Of a DNA stretch of 64,000 nt, positions 47,088 to 56,076 are shown in pieces. Origin of the DNA: Bradyrhizobium aeschynomenes. GTDB lineage: Bacteria > Pseudomonadota > Alphaproteobacteria > Rhizobiales > Xanthobacteraceae. The DNA is taken from positions 124,001 through 188,000 of the forward strand of contig NZ_JABFDM010000011.1 of the NCBI RefSeq assembly GCF_013178945.1. The letters run 5' to 3'. Made by a program: the position numbers and the translations under genes. The notes below the pieces were generated by a model. The model saw only the letters and a program-made list of their open reading frames with translations. It did not search any database and was not told the DNA's origin. Numbering within the stretch: the stretch's first letter is position 1; every line of letters starts with the position of its first letter.

Positions 47088-47690
47088 ATGGCGAAATCTG
47101 ACCAACCCACCACCATCAAGAAATACGCGAACCGGCGGCTCTACAATACCGGGACGAGTACCTACGTGACCCTCGAGGATCTGGCCTCCATGGTTAAGAA
47201 CGGGGAGGATTTCCTGGTCTACGACGCCAAGACCGGCGACGACATCACCCGCTCCGTGCTCGCCCAGATCATCTTCGAGCAGGAGAACAAGGCGGGCCAG
47301 AACCTGCTGCCGACCACGTTCCTGCGCCAGCTGATCCGCTTCTATGGCGACAGCATGCAGATGGTGGTTCCCAAATACCTCGAACAGTCGATCGATACCC
47401 TCACCCGCGAGCAGGAGAAATTCCGCAAGCAGATCGCGGACACCTTCAGCGGAACACCGTTCGCGCCGCTCGAGGAGCAGGTGCGGCGCAATATGGAGCT
47501 GTTCCAGCAGACCTTCTCGATGTTCAAGCCGTTTGCACCTGCAGCGGTCCGCAGCGATGAGAAGGCCGCGGAGCCGGGTGCCGCCGCCGCGCCCGATGAC
47601 AATATCGACGAGCTGCGCCGCCAGATGAAGGACATGCAGGAGCGGCTCGACCGCATGTCGGAGCCGAAGAAGGACGACCAGCAAGGCTGA
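47088..47690 (+). CDS. phaR: Polyhydroxyalkanoate synthesis repressor PhaR
   Basis: A 200-residue regulator that represses phasin and its own genes and is released when it binds nascent PHB granules. The N-terminal domain TIKKYANRRLYNTGTSTYVTLEDLASMVKNGEDFLVYDAKTGDDITRSVLAQIIFEQE (about 8-66) is the highly conserved PHB_acc_N DNA-binding part. LLPTTFLRQLIRFYGDSMQMVVPKYLEQSID is the PHB-binding part. An Ala/Pro linker and the C-terminal coiled coil DDNIDELRRQMKDMQERLDRMSE follow. ATG 47088 (MAKSDQPTT) fits the family start; ATG 47076 would add four residues. It belongs with divergent phaA and phaB. Confidence 0.97.
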   Translation: MAKSDQPTTIKKYANRRLYNTGTSTYVTLEDLASMVKNGEDFLVYDAKTGDDITRSVLAQIIFEQENKAGQNLLPTTFLRQLIRFYGDSMQMVVPKYLEQSIDTLTREQEKFRKQIADTFSGTPFAPLEEQVRRNMELFQQTFSMFKPFAPAAVRSDEKAAEPGAAAAPDDNIDELRRQMKDMQERLDRMSEPKKDDQQG

Positions 47691-47717
47691 GGCGTTCGGC
47701 GCTAAGCCGGAGGCCGA

Positions 47718-49460
47718 TCAGCTCGCCGCCGGCAGCTCCACTCTGCTGCTCTCGATCCAGGGCCGCTCGACGGACGCAAGGCCGATCACCCGGCCCTGGA
47801 TGTAGTCGCAGCCCCAGTCCCGCAACAGCGCGACCGACGCCTCATCCTGCACCCATTCGGCCACCGTCTTGATCTGCAGCCGCCGCGCGAGTTCGACCAG
47901 CGTCTGCACAAAAGCGCGATCATCGGCCGAGCGGACGAGATTCTGCACGAACGCGCCGTCGATCTTGACGATGTCGACGCCCAGCTTGCGCAGGTTGCGG
48001 AACGACGTGTGCCCGGCGCCGAAATCGTCGATCGCGATCCTGCTGCCGAGATCCTTCAGCCGCGTCACAAAGCCGCGGAGATCGTCGATGTCCTGGATCT
48101 CGACCGTCTCGGTGATCTCCACGATCAGGCGCTCGGCCACGCCCGGATGGGCGCGCATCATGGATTCGATCGAGGCCCACCAGTCCGGATCCATGGTGGT
48201 CTCCGGCGAAATGTTCAGGCTCAAGGTCACGTTCGGGGTGCTCGCGAGCTCGGCGACGACGAGCTCGAGGATGCGGTGATCGACCAGCCGAATCAGGCCC
48301 AGGCGCTCGGCGACCGGCACGACGTCCGGCGCCAGCAGCGCGCGGCCGTCATCCTGCCGCATCCGCACCAGGCATTCGTAGAAGGCGGGCGCCAGCGTGT
48401 GGGCGTTCACCACCGGCTCGAACGCCGTGACGATGCGCCGCTCGTTGAGCGCGGTGACGATCTCGTCGGTGACGCGGATGTTGACCTTGCGCTGCGCGTC
48501 GCGTTCGACATTCGGCCGCCAGATCGAGAAAGAGCCGATACGACGCCGCTTGGCCGCATCGAGCGTTTCATGGGCGCGGTTGACCGCTTCCTCGACCGAG
48601 CGGGCATGACGCGGCACGCTGACCGCGCCGATCGTCGCGGTCACGGCCACCGGCCCGGATTTGGTCGGCACCACCTCATCGCGAACCGTCGCCAGGAAGC
48701 GCTCGGCGGCGACGTTCATGTCGTCCATCGTACAGTTCTTGAGGATCAGGCCGAATTTGTTGCCCGAGAAGCGTCCCAACGAGTCGCCGCCACGCAGCCG
48801 CGACCGGATGCGCTGGGCAATTTCCAGCACCACGCCGTCGGCGACATCGAAACCGAACGCGTCATTGATGCGCGCGAGGTGATCGATACCCACCAGCATG
48901 AAGGCGCAGGAGAAGCGGAAGCGCTGCGACTCCTCGATGACCTCGGCCAACGTGGCCAGCAGATGGGTGCGGTTCAGTTCGCCGGTCAGCGGATCGTGGC
49001 GCGACAGCTTGAGCAGCTGCTCCTCGCGGGCATGCCGCTCGTTGTTGATCCGCACAATGCCCTGGGCGCGCGAGGGCCGGCCGTCGGAGCCTGCGAACCA
49101 GCAACCGGTCTCCTCGACCCAGATCAACGGCGCGCCGGCGTGGGTCCGCACGCCATATTCGATCCGGTAGGGCGTGCCGGCGGCACCATGAAGCGGCGTC
49201 GCCTGACGCATGACCTCCAGGCGGATGCTCCGGTCGGGCTCGATCAGCTTGCCGAACTCGGTGCCGTTGCAGAGCTGCGGCAGCGGCACGTCGGCAAACA
49301 CGGCGCCGACATGATCGCTCCAGACGATCACGTCGCTCGCGAGATCCCAGACGAAGGCTGCTTGGCCCAGGGACGCCAGGATCATCGAGGTCTGCGGCAA
49401 ATCGGATGTCAAGATCGCCTCGTTTCGGAACAAGCCGGCGCGGACCGGCGTCGATTTCAA
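47718..49460 (-). CDS. PAS-GGDEF-EAL protein with destroyed GGDEF site
   Basis: A 580-residue cytosolic protein. Residues 25-140 look like a PAS domain (AAFVWDLASDVIVWSDHVGAVFADVP). The GGDEF domain has HDPLTGELNRTHLL but its active site reads GRFSGNKFGLIL, so SGNKF replaces GGDEF and cyclase activity should be lost. The EAL domain begins YECLVRM (ECL in place of EAL), keeps LNISPET, VEITETVE, DDFGAGHTSF, VKIDGAFV and YIQGRVIG, and has AEWVQDEAS in place of the common AEGVET. It is probably a phosphodiesterase or a c-di-GMP effector. It faces phaR, ending 28 bases from its stop. Confidence 0.9.
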   Translation of the reverse strand: MKSTPVRAGLFRNEAILTSDLPQTSMILASLGQAAFVWDLASDVIVWSDHVGAVFADVPLPQLCNGTEFGKLIEPDRSIRLEVMRQATPLHGAAGTPYRIEYGVRTHAGAPLIWVEETGCWFAGSDGRPSRAQGIVRINNERHAREEQLLKLSRHDPLTGELNRTHLLATLAEVIEESQRFRFSCAFMLVGIDHLARINDAFGFDVADGVVLEIAQRIRSRLRGGDSLGRFSGNKFGLILKNCTMDDMNVAAERFLATVRDEVVPTKSGPVAVTATIGAVSVPRHARSVEEAVNRAHETLDAAKRRRIGSFSIWRPNVERDAQRKVNIRVTDEIVTALNERRIVTAFEPVVNAHTLAPAFYECLVRMRQDDGRALLAPDVVPVAERLGLIRLVDHRILELVVAELASTPNVTLSLNISPETTMDPDWWASIESMMRAHPGVAERLIVEITETVEIQDIDDLRGFVTRLKDLGSRIAIDDFGAGHTSFRNLRKLGVDIVKIDGAFVQNLVRSADDRAFVQTLVELARRLQIKTVAEWVQDEASVALLRDWGCDYIQGRVIGLASVERPWIESSRVELPAAS

Positions 49461-49693
49461 GGACAGCCGACACCTACCCGTGCGAGCGGCGGCAGCGGAC
49501 TTCGCGAATCAGACTACGCATCTCTGGTTAACGGAGAGCATGCCGAGGTCACGTGCGTGCGTCAGAAGCGCATCAACCATCTTTCGATCGGAAGGGACCT
49601 GGCAAGCCGGGCGCGGCATTGCCCTTGCGAGGTCGAAGGGTGAAAGGCTCCGGCGTCCCATAACGAGACGAGCGCGCCGGATGTGGTGGGACG

Positions 49694-49972
49694 ATGTTAA
49701 CGATCGATCACGAGGACGGCCGGGACGGCGCCGAGCAGATGTCCTGCTCGCTGGTGCCGCTGTCGTCGGCAACGAGCCGCGACCGCCGAGGGCATGTCAG
49801 CCGCGCCGCCCGCCCCGACGCCGGCTTCATCGCTCATCTGATTGCCACCGCCGAGCAGCTGCCGCAGACGCGCACGCTGCGCCGCGCCGCGCCGGCCGAT
49901 GTCCACAATGCCTATGCGGCGAGGCTTCATCCGGTCACGAGTGCCAGCCCCCGGACGCGGCAGGTCATCTGA
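49694..49972 (+). CDS. Small conserved-looking hypothetical protein
   Basis: A 92-residue ORF. The segment AGFIAHLIATAEQLPQTRTLRRAAPADVHNAYAARL has the look of a small rhizobial family in which PQTR and an RRA-x-P-x-DA-x-x-AY pattern recur; I recall similar short proteins from Bradyrhizobium but cannot verify. The first 40 residues are charged and less regular. The gene stands alone between the PAS-GGDEF-EAL gene and a leftward membrane-protein gene, whose stop lies 17 bases after this stop. No clear ribosome site is seen before ATG 49694. Confidence 0.55.
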   Translation: MLTIDHEDGRDGAEQMSCSLVPLSSATSRDRRGHVSRAARPDAGFIAHLIATAEQLPQTRTLRRAAPADVHNAYAARLHPVTSASPRTRQVI

Positions 49973-49988
49973 TCCGGCGCGCGCCCCG

Positions 49989-50678
49989 TCAGGCCTTCGG
50001 CGGGTCTGTCTTGAGGGGATCCCGGCCATTTTCGCCAGCGACCTCGGGGGCTGCCACTTTGGGTTCGGCGGCAGGAGCCGGCGGGGGCACCGAGCGGTCG
50101 AGCAGCACCGATTCGGCAACCGAAGCCGCCGCCGGCACGGCGTCGGTGGGCCCCTCGAGGAGGGGGTCAGGAGCGGCGGCAGCGTCCGTCGGCTGAACCT
50201 CCACGGGAGCAGGCTCCTTGGCCGGCTCTTCGATCAGCTCAGGCTCGGGGACGTGTTCATCGGCCGGCGCCGGCATCGGAGCAGGTGCTGCCACGGCGGC
50301 GCGGGCGGCGCGCTTGGTGCGCAGGGCGATGCCGCCGAAGAAGTCCACCATCGCCAGCAGGGTCAGCAGCAGGAAGGTCGAGTTCCCGAACTTCTGCCAC
50401 ATCACGAATTCAGCCGCTGCGCCGCCGAACACCAGCAGCGACAGCAGGTGGTCGGTCAGATACTTGCCGTTCGGCTTGGCCGCCTTGATGATTTCGAGCA
50501 GCAGCAGAAGCACGCCGAGCGCAAGCAGCATGTCGCCAAGCGAGATCGTCCAGACCTCCCCGGACGGGAGCTGCAGGCGCAGCAGCGTCTCGCTGAACGC
50601 GACCCCCGGCATCAGGAAGACGATCATGTTGTAGATCGCCAACGGGATCAGCAGCAGCGGGAAACCGACCATGGACAT
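49989..50678 (-). CDS. Membrane protein with Pro/Ala-rich acidic tail
   Basis: A 229-residue protein from ATG 50678 (MSMVGFPLL; MVGFPLL two codons later is possible). Four membrane helices occupy about residues 3-25, 42-60, 74-92 and 97-115, after which the chain becomes a low-complexity Ala/Pro/Glu tail of about 105 residues. FFGGIALRTKRAARAAV marks the cytosolic edge of the last helix. No known function. The tail may serve as a flexible linker or protein-interaction region. Confidence 0.78.
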   Translation of the reverse strand: MSMVGFPLLLIPLAIYNMIVFLMPGVAFSETLLRLQLPSGEVWTISLGDMLLALGVLLLLLEIIKAAKPNGKYLTDHLLSLLVFGGAAAEFVMWQKFGNSTFLLLTLLAMVDFFGGIALRTKRAARAAVAAPAPMPAPADEHVPEPELIEEPAKEPAPVEVQPTDAAAAPDPLLEGPTDAVPAAASVAESVLLDRSVPPPAPAAEPKVAAPEVAGENGRDPLKTDPPKA

Positions 50679-50860
50679 CGGTTGAAGCCTTGGGTGGCGC
50701 CGGTCGAGGCTCGGCGCGAAATCGATGGTGTCCGACGAATCAACGAAAGAGCGTCGCGCATGATCCATGCGCATCGGTCCCGGCGAATCAATCGCACGGG
50801 ACCGATTTCAACCTCATCAATGGCCGAATTCGGGCGGCCTCAAACGCTGCCCGCGGACGA

Positions 50861-51043
50861 TCAGGCGTCTTTCTTCTTCAGGACCTGGCGGCCCTTGTAC
50901 ATGCCGGTCTTCAGGTCCAGGTGGTGCGGACGACGCAGCTCGCCGGAGTCCTTGTCCTCGACATAGGTCGGCTTCTTGATGGCGTCGGCCGAGCGGCGCA
51001 TGCCGCGGCGCGACGGCGAAGTTTTTCTTCTGGGGACGGCCAT
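50861..51043 (-). CDS. rpmF: 50S ribosomal protein L32
   Basis: A 60-residue ribosomal protein: MAVPRRKTSPSRRGMRRSAD is the conserved start, and RRPHHLDLKTGMYKGRQVL the conserved end of alphaproteobacterial L32, of the form lacking the zinc-binding cysteines. AGAGGAT lies eight to nine bases before the start. mtgA lies upstream on the same strand. Confidence 0.97.
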   Translation of the reverse strand: MAVPRRKTSPSRRGMRRSADAIKKPTYVEDKDSGELRRPHHLDLKTGMYKGRQVLKKKDA

Positions 51044-51211
51044 ATCGGTATCCTCTAGGGGTATTCGGAAGGCATCGTCCGCAAAGGGACGGCTGCAGCC
51101 AAGAAGCTGGCGAGCCAGGATGCCGATCAAGGCCGCGCTTATAGAGGAAGGGGTCCGCGATGGCTAGGGCTCTCCGAGGCATTTTTGGCCAAAATTCGCG
51201 CCCGCCGAGCC

Positions 51212-51946
51212 TCAACGTCGGTCTCCCCAGCAGGTCTGCAGGCTGGCGGCCTGAGCCCGTACCATATAGGTCGCCGATAGGCGCCGCACGCCGGACCCGG
51301 GCGTCCGGGCGCTGCGCCGGACGGGATTGGGCAGGATCGAGGCCATCAGCGCCGCCTCGCGCGGGCCCAGGCCGGCCGCGGAGCGGTTGAATGCATAATT
51401 CGCCCCAGCCTCCACCCCGAACTGGCCGGAGGGGCCGAGCTCGGCGATGTTGAGATAGATCTCCAGAATGCGCCGCTTGCTGAGGACGAGGTCGATCCAC
51501 AGCGCCAGCGGCAGCTCCAATGCCTTGCGGACGTAGCTGCGGCCCTGCCACAGGAACAGGTTCTTGGCGACCTGCTGGGTGATCGTCGAGCCGCCACGGC
51601 TGACCTCGCCATCCTCGGCATCGTCCATGACCTCGCGCAGCGCGCCCCAATCGATGCCGTGATGGCTGCAGAATTTGGCATCCTCCGCCGCCACCACCGA
51701 ACGCGGCAGCGAGGGCGACATCGCGGAGAGGTCGATCCAGTGCCGCGTGACCGGCTGGCCGGTGACCGTCCGCCACAGCATCAGGGTCGAGACCGGGTGA
51801 CCCACGGCATAGAACGGCGTCAGTGCGTAGGGCACGAGCAGCACCAGCACGACGATCACCAGGATGGTTCTGACGGTACGCAAGGGCAGGCGCCGCTCGG
51901 TTGGGACCGCCGCATCGGCGGGCAATTGGGCGGGAGTATCCGACAT
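51212..51946 (-). CDS. mtgA: Monofunctional biosynthetic peptidoglycan transglycosylase
   Basis: A 244-residue GT51 glycosyltransferase that polymerises lipid II into glycan strands. A single N-terminal membrane helix (about 26-44) anchors it. The active-site segment is VVAAEDAKFCSHHGIDWGAL (Glu88), followed by GGSTITQQVAKNLFLW and RKALELPLALWIDLVLSKRRILEIYLNIAELG. No transpeptidase domain follows, so it is the short MtgA type. The gene lies upstream of rpmF and is divergent from ispA. Its length is normal for the family. Confidence 0.95.
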   Translation of the reverse strand: MSDTPAQLPADAAVPTERRLPLRTVRTILVIVVLVLLVPYALTPFYAVGHPVSTLMLWRTVTGQPVTRHWIDLSAMSPSLPRSVVAAEDAKFCSHHGIDWGALREVMDDAEDGEVSRGGSTITQQVAKNLFLWQGRSYVRKALELPLALWIDLVLSKRRILEIYLNIAELGPSGQFGVEAGANYAFNRSAAGLGPREAALMASILPNPVRRSARTPGSGVRRLSATYMVRAQAASLQTCWGDRR

Positions 51947-52083
51947 CTCGGTGAGGTTTCCTGCTTTTTTTGACGCTTTTTGCTACCGTTGCGGCCGAAA
52001 GCCGCCACGGTCCCGGCAATTGACGAAGTCGCCGCCATCAACGATTGTCCGGCGAATTTCGCCCCCCCTGGAGCTCTTCTTAA

Positions 52084-53004
52084 ATGACTGCGACGGCCAC
52101 CGACTTCACCCAACGCCTGGACAAGACCGCGGAGGAGACCGAAGCGCTGCTCGGGGAGCTCCTGTCCGATGCGCCGATGGCCGACGAGATCATCCGGCCG
52201 AAGCGGCTGATCGAGTCGATGCGTTACTCGAGCCTTGGCGGCGGCAAGCGGCTGCGTCCCTTCCTGGTGGTCGAGAGCGCCGCCGTGTTCGGCGTGCCGC
52301 GCCGGGGCGCGCTGATGGCGGGTGCGGCGCTCGAATGCATCCATTGCTATTCCCTGATCCACGACGACCTGCCGGCCATGGACAATTCGGATCTCCGCCG
52401 GGGACGTCCGACCCTGCACAAGGCCTATGACGACGCCACCGCGATCCTGGCCGGCGACGCGCTCTTGACCATCGCCTTCGACATCATCACCCGCGACGAG
52501 ATCCATCCCGACGCCGGGGTTCGCCTCGCTTTGACCCGGGCGCTGGCGCGCTGCGCCGGGGTCGGCGGCATGGCCGGCGGCCAGATCCTCGACCTCGCCG
52601 GCGAGGGCCGGTTCGGCGACAGCGGCCCGGTCGACGTCGCCCGCGTCCAGCAGATGAAGACCGGCGCGCTGCTCCGCTTCGGCTGCATCGCGGGCGCCCT
52701 GCTCGGCCAGGCCTCGGCGGCCGAGTACCAGGCGCTCGACGATTACGGCCGCGCCCTCGGCGAAGCCTTCCAGATCGCCGACGACCTGCTCGACGTCGAG
52801 GGCGATGCCGCAACGCTCGGCAAGCCCGCCGGCGCCGACGCCGAGCTCGGCAAGACCACCTTCGTCACCCAGCTCGGCATCGAGGGCGCCAAGCAGCGCG
52901 TCCGCGACCTCCTCGCCCGCGGCGACGCTGCGCTGTCGATTTTCGGCGCCAAGGGCGACGTGCTGCGCGCCGCCGCCCACTTCGTCGCCGAGCGCAAGAG
53001 CTGA
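52084..53004 (+). CDS. ispA: Polyprenyl synthetase, farnesyl diphosphate synthase type
   Basis: A 306-residue all-helical prenyltransferase. GGGKRLRP (52-59) and the two aspartate-rich motifs DDLPAMD (94-100) and DDLLD (233-237) bind the diphosphates through magnesium. The residues before the first motif (CYSLIH) and the overall length suit a short-chain product of C15, though C20 cannot be excluded by sequence alone. It provides farnesyl diphosphate for undecaprenyl-phosphate, ubiquinone and hopanoids. The DUF1345 gene starts ten bases after the stop. Confidence 0.94.
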   Translation: MTATATDFTQRLDKTAEETEALLGELLSDAPMADEIIRPKRLIESMRYSSLGGGKRLRPFLVVESAAVFGVPRRGALMAGAALECIHCYSLIHDDLPAMDNSDLRRGRPTLHKAYDDATAILAGDALLTIAFDIITRDEIHPDAGVRLALTRALARCAGVGGMAGGQILDLAGEGRFGDSGPVDVARVQQMKTGALLRFGCIAGALLGQASAAEYQALDDYGRALGEAFQIADDLLDVEGDAATLGKPAGADAELGKTTFVTQLGIEGAKQRVRDLLARGDAALSIFGAKGDVLRAAAHFVAERKS

Positions 53005-53013
53005 GGCGAGGCA

Positions 53014-53706
53014 TTGGCCGGCGTCCATCCTGACGACCCGGCCCTCGCCCGTTTCACACGGCTGCCGACGGCCCTGCGCATCGTCTATGCGAGGCCCCGC
53101 ACCTTCGCGTCGCTGGGCTTCGCGGTTGCCGCTTTCTTCCTGCTGCCGTCTACGCTGCGGCTGATCACGCGGCTCCTGATCAGCTGGGACGTCTTCACCG
53201 CGCTCTACCTGGTGCTGGTCGCGGTGATGATGTTGCGCAGCGAGCATCATCACATCCGCCGCAAGGCGATCATGCAGGACGACGGCCGCTTCGTGATCCT
53301 GATGGTCACCGCGCTCGGCGCCTTCGCCAGCATCGCCGCCATCGTTTTCGAGCTCGGCGCCTCCAAGCGCGACGCGCCGGCGCTGATCCTGGCGCTGCTC
53401 ACGGTCTCGCTGTCCTGGGCCGCGGTGCATACCACCTTCGCCCTGCACTATGCCCATGACTACTACCGCGGCGCCAAGCCCGGCGGCCTGCAATTCCCGA
53501 GCGGCGACGAGCAGCAGCCCGCCGACTATTGGGACTTCGTCTACTTCTCCTTCATCATCGGCATGACCGCGCAGGTCTCCGATGTCGGCATCACCGACAA
53601 GATCATCCGCCGCACCGCGACCGTGCACGGCATCATCTCGTTCGTCTACAACACCGCCCTGGTCGCCCTGATGGTCAACATCGCCGCGAGCGCGATCTCG
53701 TCCTGA
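53014..53706 (+). CDS. DUF1345 membrane protein
   Basis: A 230-residue protein with about five membrane helices and the DUF1345 signature SLSWAAVHTTFALHYAHDYYRG, with YWDFVYFSFIIGMTAQVSDVGITDKIIRRTATVHGIISFVYNTALVALMVN toward the end. The function is unknown. No ATG precedes the first helix; the TTG at 53014 is used, supported by GAGGCGAGG just upstream. It lies ten bases after ispA, so the two are probably one transcript. Confidence 0.9.
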   Translation: MAGVHPDDPALARFTRLPTALRIVYARPRTFASLGFAVAAFFLLPSTLRLITRLLISWDVFTALYLVLVAVMMLRSEHHHIRRKAIMQDDGRFVILMVTALGAFASIAAIVFELGASKRDAPALILALLTVSLSWAAVHTTFALHYAHDYYRGAKPGGLQFPSGDEQQPADYWDFVYFSFIIGMTAQVSDVGITDKIIRRTATVHGIISFVYNTALVALMVNIAASAISS

Positions 53707-53752
53707 TAGCTCCCTCGCCGCACCGAACCGAACGCCCGCGTGAGACGGGATA

Positions 53753-53883
53753 CACCTCTCCCGAAGGGAGAGGTCGGATTGCATCGCCGGACGCAATTCG
53801 GGTGAGGGCGTCAGGTGAGAGATGATCGTGGAAGCCCCCTCACCCGGCGCTACGCGCCGACCACTCCCCGGTGGAGAGAGGTG
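53753..53883. repeat. CTCTCCC/GTGAGGG palindromic repeat
   Basis: Hairpin ACCTCTCCC, GAA, GGGAGAGGT (about 53754-53774), then GCAATTCGGGTGAGGGC, and a complementary set CCCTCACCCGGCGC and CCGGTGGAGAGAGGTG. It belongs to the CTCTCCCC family present at 11.9, 59.8, 60.0 and 62.6 kb. It lies between the convergent DUF1345 and caspase-like genes. Confidence 0.7.
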
Positions 53884-53960
53884 GACCGAGATCCGGACGG
53901 CCAACTCGTTTCGACAATGACGAACTCCATGAGCGCAGCCGACGATCGAAGGCAGACCAT

Positions 53961-55859
53961 TCAGTTGCACACCTCGACGCTGGCATTGTTGGCGGGGCCG
54001 CCGCCGCCGCGATATTCGAGCCGGCAGCCGGGCCTGACCGCGCGGCAGAGATAGGCATCGCAATAGATCTGGCCGGAGGACTTCGACGGCCGGGTGGCCT
54101 GGGTCTGCGGCTTGGCATAGCCCGGAGCCGCGCCGATGCCGACGCCGAGACCACCGCCGCCGACGCCGATGCCAACGCCACCCCCTACGCCGGGAGCGGA
54201 CATCGGCATGCCGGGCTCGGGCGCAGCACGAGCGCGGCGGCGCGACGGCATGTCCTCGTCGTCCTGGCCGCGCTTGGCGACCGGCTTCTTCTCGCGCCGC
54301 TTCTCGCACTCGTTGTCGTCGTTCACGAACGAGCCCTCGGCGCAGACGATGCGGGTGCAGCGGTCACCGTCGGACTTGAAGCCGTGCTGGCAGACCAGCG
54401 GGCAGACGCGCGCCTGTTTGAGCTTGATCGCCTGCAGCGCATCGGCCGAGGCGGCCTGGGTGTCGAGCTTGGTGCCGGCATAGCGGTTGAACTGCGACAG
54501 CGAGCGGCGCGAGGCCGAGCCCCAATCGCCGTCGGCCTCCTCGGTGAGACAGCCGACGCGGCGCAGCTCGAGCTGGACAGACTTGGTCAGATCGGCGGGC
54601 TGCAACGCCGGCGTCAGCGAAGCCACCTGCGGCCCCTGCGGCGGAGCTGCGGCCGGCGAGGTCGCGGCGCGCGGATTGTCGGCCGCTGCGAGCGGCTGCT
54701 CCTGGCGTTTCTTCTCGGCCTCGGCGGCCTGCTGCTGTGCCAGCTGATTGGCCTTTTCGGCTGCGAGCCGCGCCTGCTCGGCCGCCTTGGCCTCGGCCTC
54801 AGCCTTGGCCAGCGTGTCCTTGCGGGCCCCCTCCGCGGCAAGACGGGCCCGTTCGGCCTCGGTCACGCGGGCCTTCTCGGCGGCGGCAGCGCGATTTTCC
54901 TCCGCGGTCAACTTTTCGAGCTGCAGCTTGGCGAGGCTGGCATAGAAGCCGTCGGGATACTGCGCCAGGAACGCGTTCAGCGCGCCCTTGTTGCCGACCT
55001 GCATCGCCAGCTCGTAGTCGCGGCGGATATCGGCCTGCGGGCTCGGGACGGGCGCCACCGGCATCTGCGTGACGACGCGCGGCACGCCGGGCACAAGCGG
55101 CACGTCCTCGCCGCCGAGTGAGCCATACACGAACGGCTCCTGGCGGTTGCTCGTGGACTTCAGCACCTCGTCGCGCACGAAGCCGAACGCCTTGCGGACG
55201 TCGAGGCCGGGGGTCGCGATGTGGCGCGACAGCGCCAGGGTGAACGGTGAGTTCCTGCCATCGCCGTCCTGTGCGGTGGACCCGGCCTTGGCCGAATAGG
55301 CGATCAGCGTGTTCGGGCTGGTCGGCTCGACCTTGGCGAGGCCGCGCCCGAGGCTGCGGGTCGCCACCGTCCGCTGCATGTTGCGGGTGAACGGGTTGTC
55401 GCGGCATGCATCGAGAATGACCAGCCGCAGCTTCTTGGCGGGCTCCACGGCAACCAGGATGCGATCGAGCGACAGCGTCTCGTCATAGACGTCGGTGTCG
55501 CGCTCGAGCCGGGCATCGATCGGGATCAGGTAGTTGGAGCCTTCGACCTCCATGCCATGGCCGGCATAATAGACCACGGCGATGTCGGCATCGCGGGCCG
55601 CGTCGGCAAAATCGCGCAGCGCCCGGCGGGTCTCCCGCGCGGTGAGGTCGCGGCGGTAGTCGACCACGTCGAACCCGGCATTCTTGAAGGTCTGGGTCAT
55701 TACCGCGCCGTCATTGGCCGGGTTCGTCAATTGCGGCACGTTCTGATAGGCGGAATTACCGATGACCAGCGCCACCCGTTTCTCGGCGAGCGCGGGGTGG
55801 CCGGCGAGCAGCAGCGCTGCCGCCAGAAGGAAACCGCCCAATCGAACTGACCACGACAT
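53961..55859 (-). CDS. Exported caspase-like protein (peptidase C14 family)
   Basis: A 632-residue secreted protein. The signal peptide ends near PALA (about residue 25). The caspase domain starts at once: EKRVALVIGNSAYQNVPQLTNPANDGAVM, with the catalytic pair His101 in YYAGHGME and Cys152 in LDACRDNPF. A long Ala/Glu-rich segment (about 320-395) is probably coiled coil. After it a domain with LTKSVQLELRRVGCLTEEADGDWGSASRRSL looks like a peptidoglycan-binding fold, and a cysteine-rich part CPLVCQHGFKSDGDRC and CNDDNECEK-like pattern leads to a Gly-rich stretch and a final cysteine-rich tail. This combination is common in Rhizobiales, but the role is unknown. Confidence 0.92.
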   Translation of the reverse strand: MSWSVRLGGFLLAAALLLAGHPALAEKRVALVIGNSAYQNVPQLTNPANDGAVMTQTFKNAGFDVVDYRRDLTARETRRALRDFADAARDADIAVVYYAGHGMEVEGSNYLIPIDARLERDTDVYDETLSLDRILVAVEPAKKLRLVILDACRDNPFTRNMQRTVATRSLGRGLAKVEPTSPNTLIAYSAKAGSTAQDGDGRNSPFTLALSRHIATPGLDVRKAFGFVRDEVLKSTSNRQEPFVYGSLGGEDVPLVPGVPRVVTQMPVAPVPSPQADIRRDYELAMQVGNKGALNAFLAQYPDGFYASLAKLQLEKLTAEENRAAAAEKARVTEAERARLAAEGARKDTLAKAEAEAKAAEQARLAAEKANQLAQQQAAEAEKKRQEQPLAAADNPRAATSPAAAPPQGPQVASLTPALQPADLTKSVQLELRRVGCLTEEADGDWGSASRRSLSQFNRYAGTKLDTQAASADALQAIKLKQARVCPLVCQHGFKSDGDRCTRIVCAEGSFVNDDNECEKRREKKPVAKRGQDDEDMPSRRRARAAPEPGMPMSAPGVGGGVGIGVGGGGLGVGIGAAPGYAKPQTQATRPSKSSGQIYCDAYLCRAVRPGCRLEYRGGGGPANNASVEVCN

Positions 55860-56076
55860 CGTCTTACCCCATAGCCCTGGGAAATCTGCCGGCTCTGCCT
55901 ACCAGATTAAAGCCCGCTCGCCTTGTGATCGGGATCACGCAGCCGTTGTTCCCGGAGAACCCGCGTCGGCCACGATATTTCTGTCGAGGGAGCATCGGCC
56001 GCAGTTCATGGCTTGCCAAGCCCGGATTTGCATCGAAAATGCGATGCTTGTTTGTCCGGGTTCCAGGGAGATGGCC

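Noticed and set aside
51856..54309. An 817-codon minus-strand frame opposite ispA and the DUF1345 gene
   Set aside because: Both plus-strand genes have diagnostic motifs; the frame is an antisense shadow.
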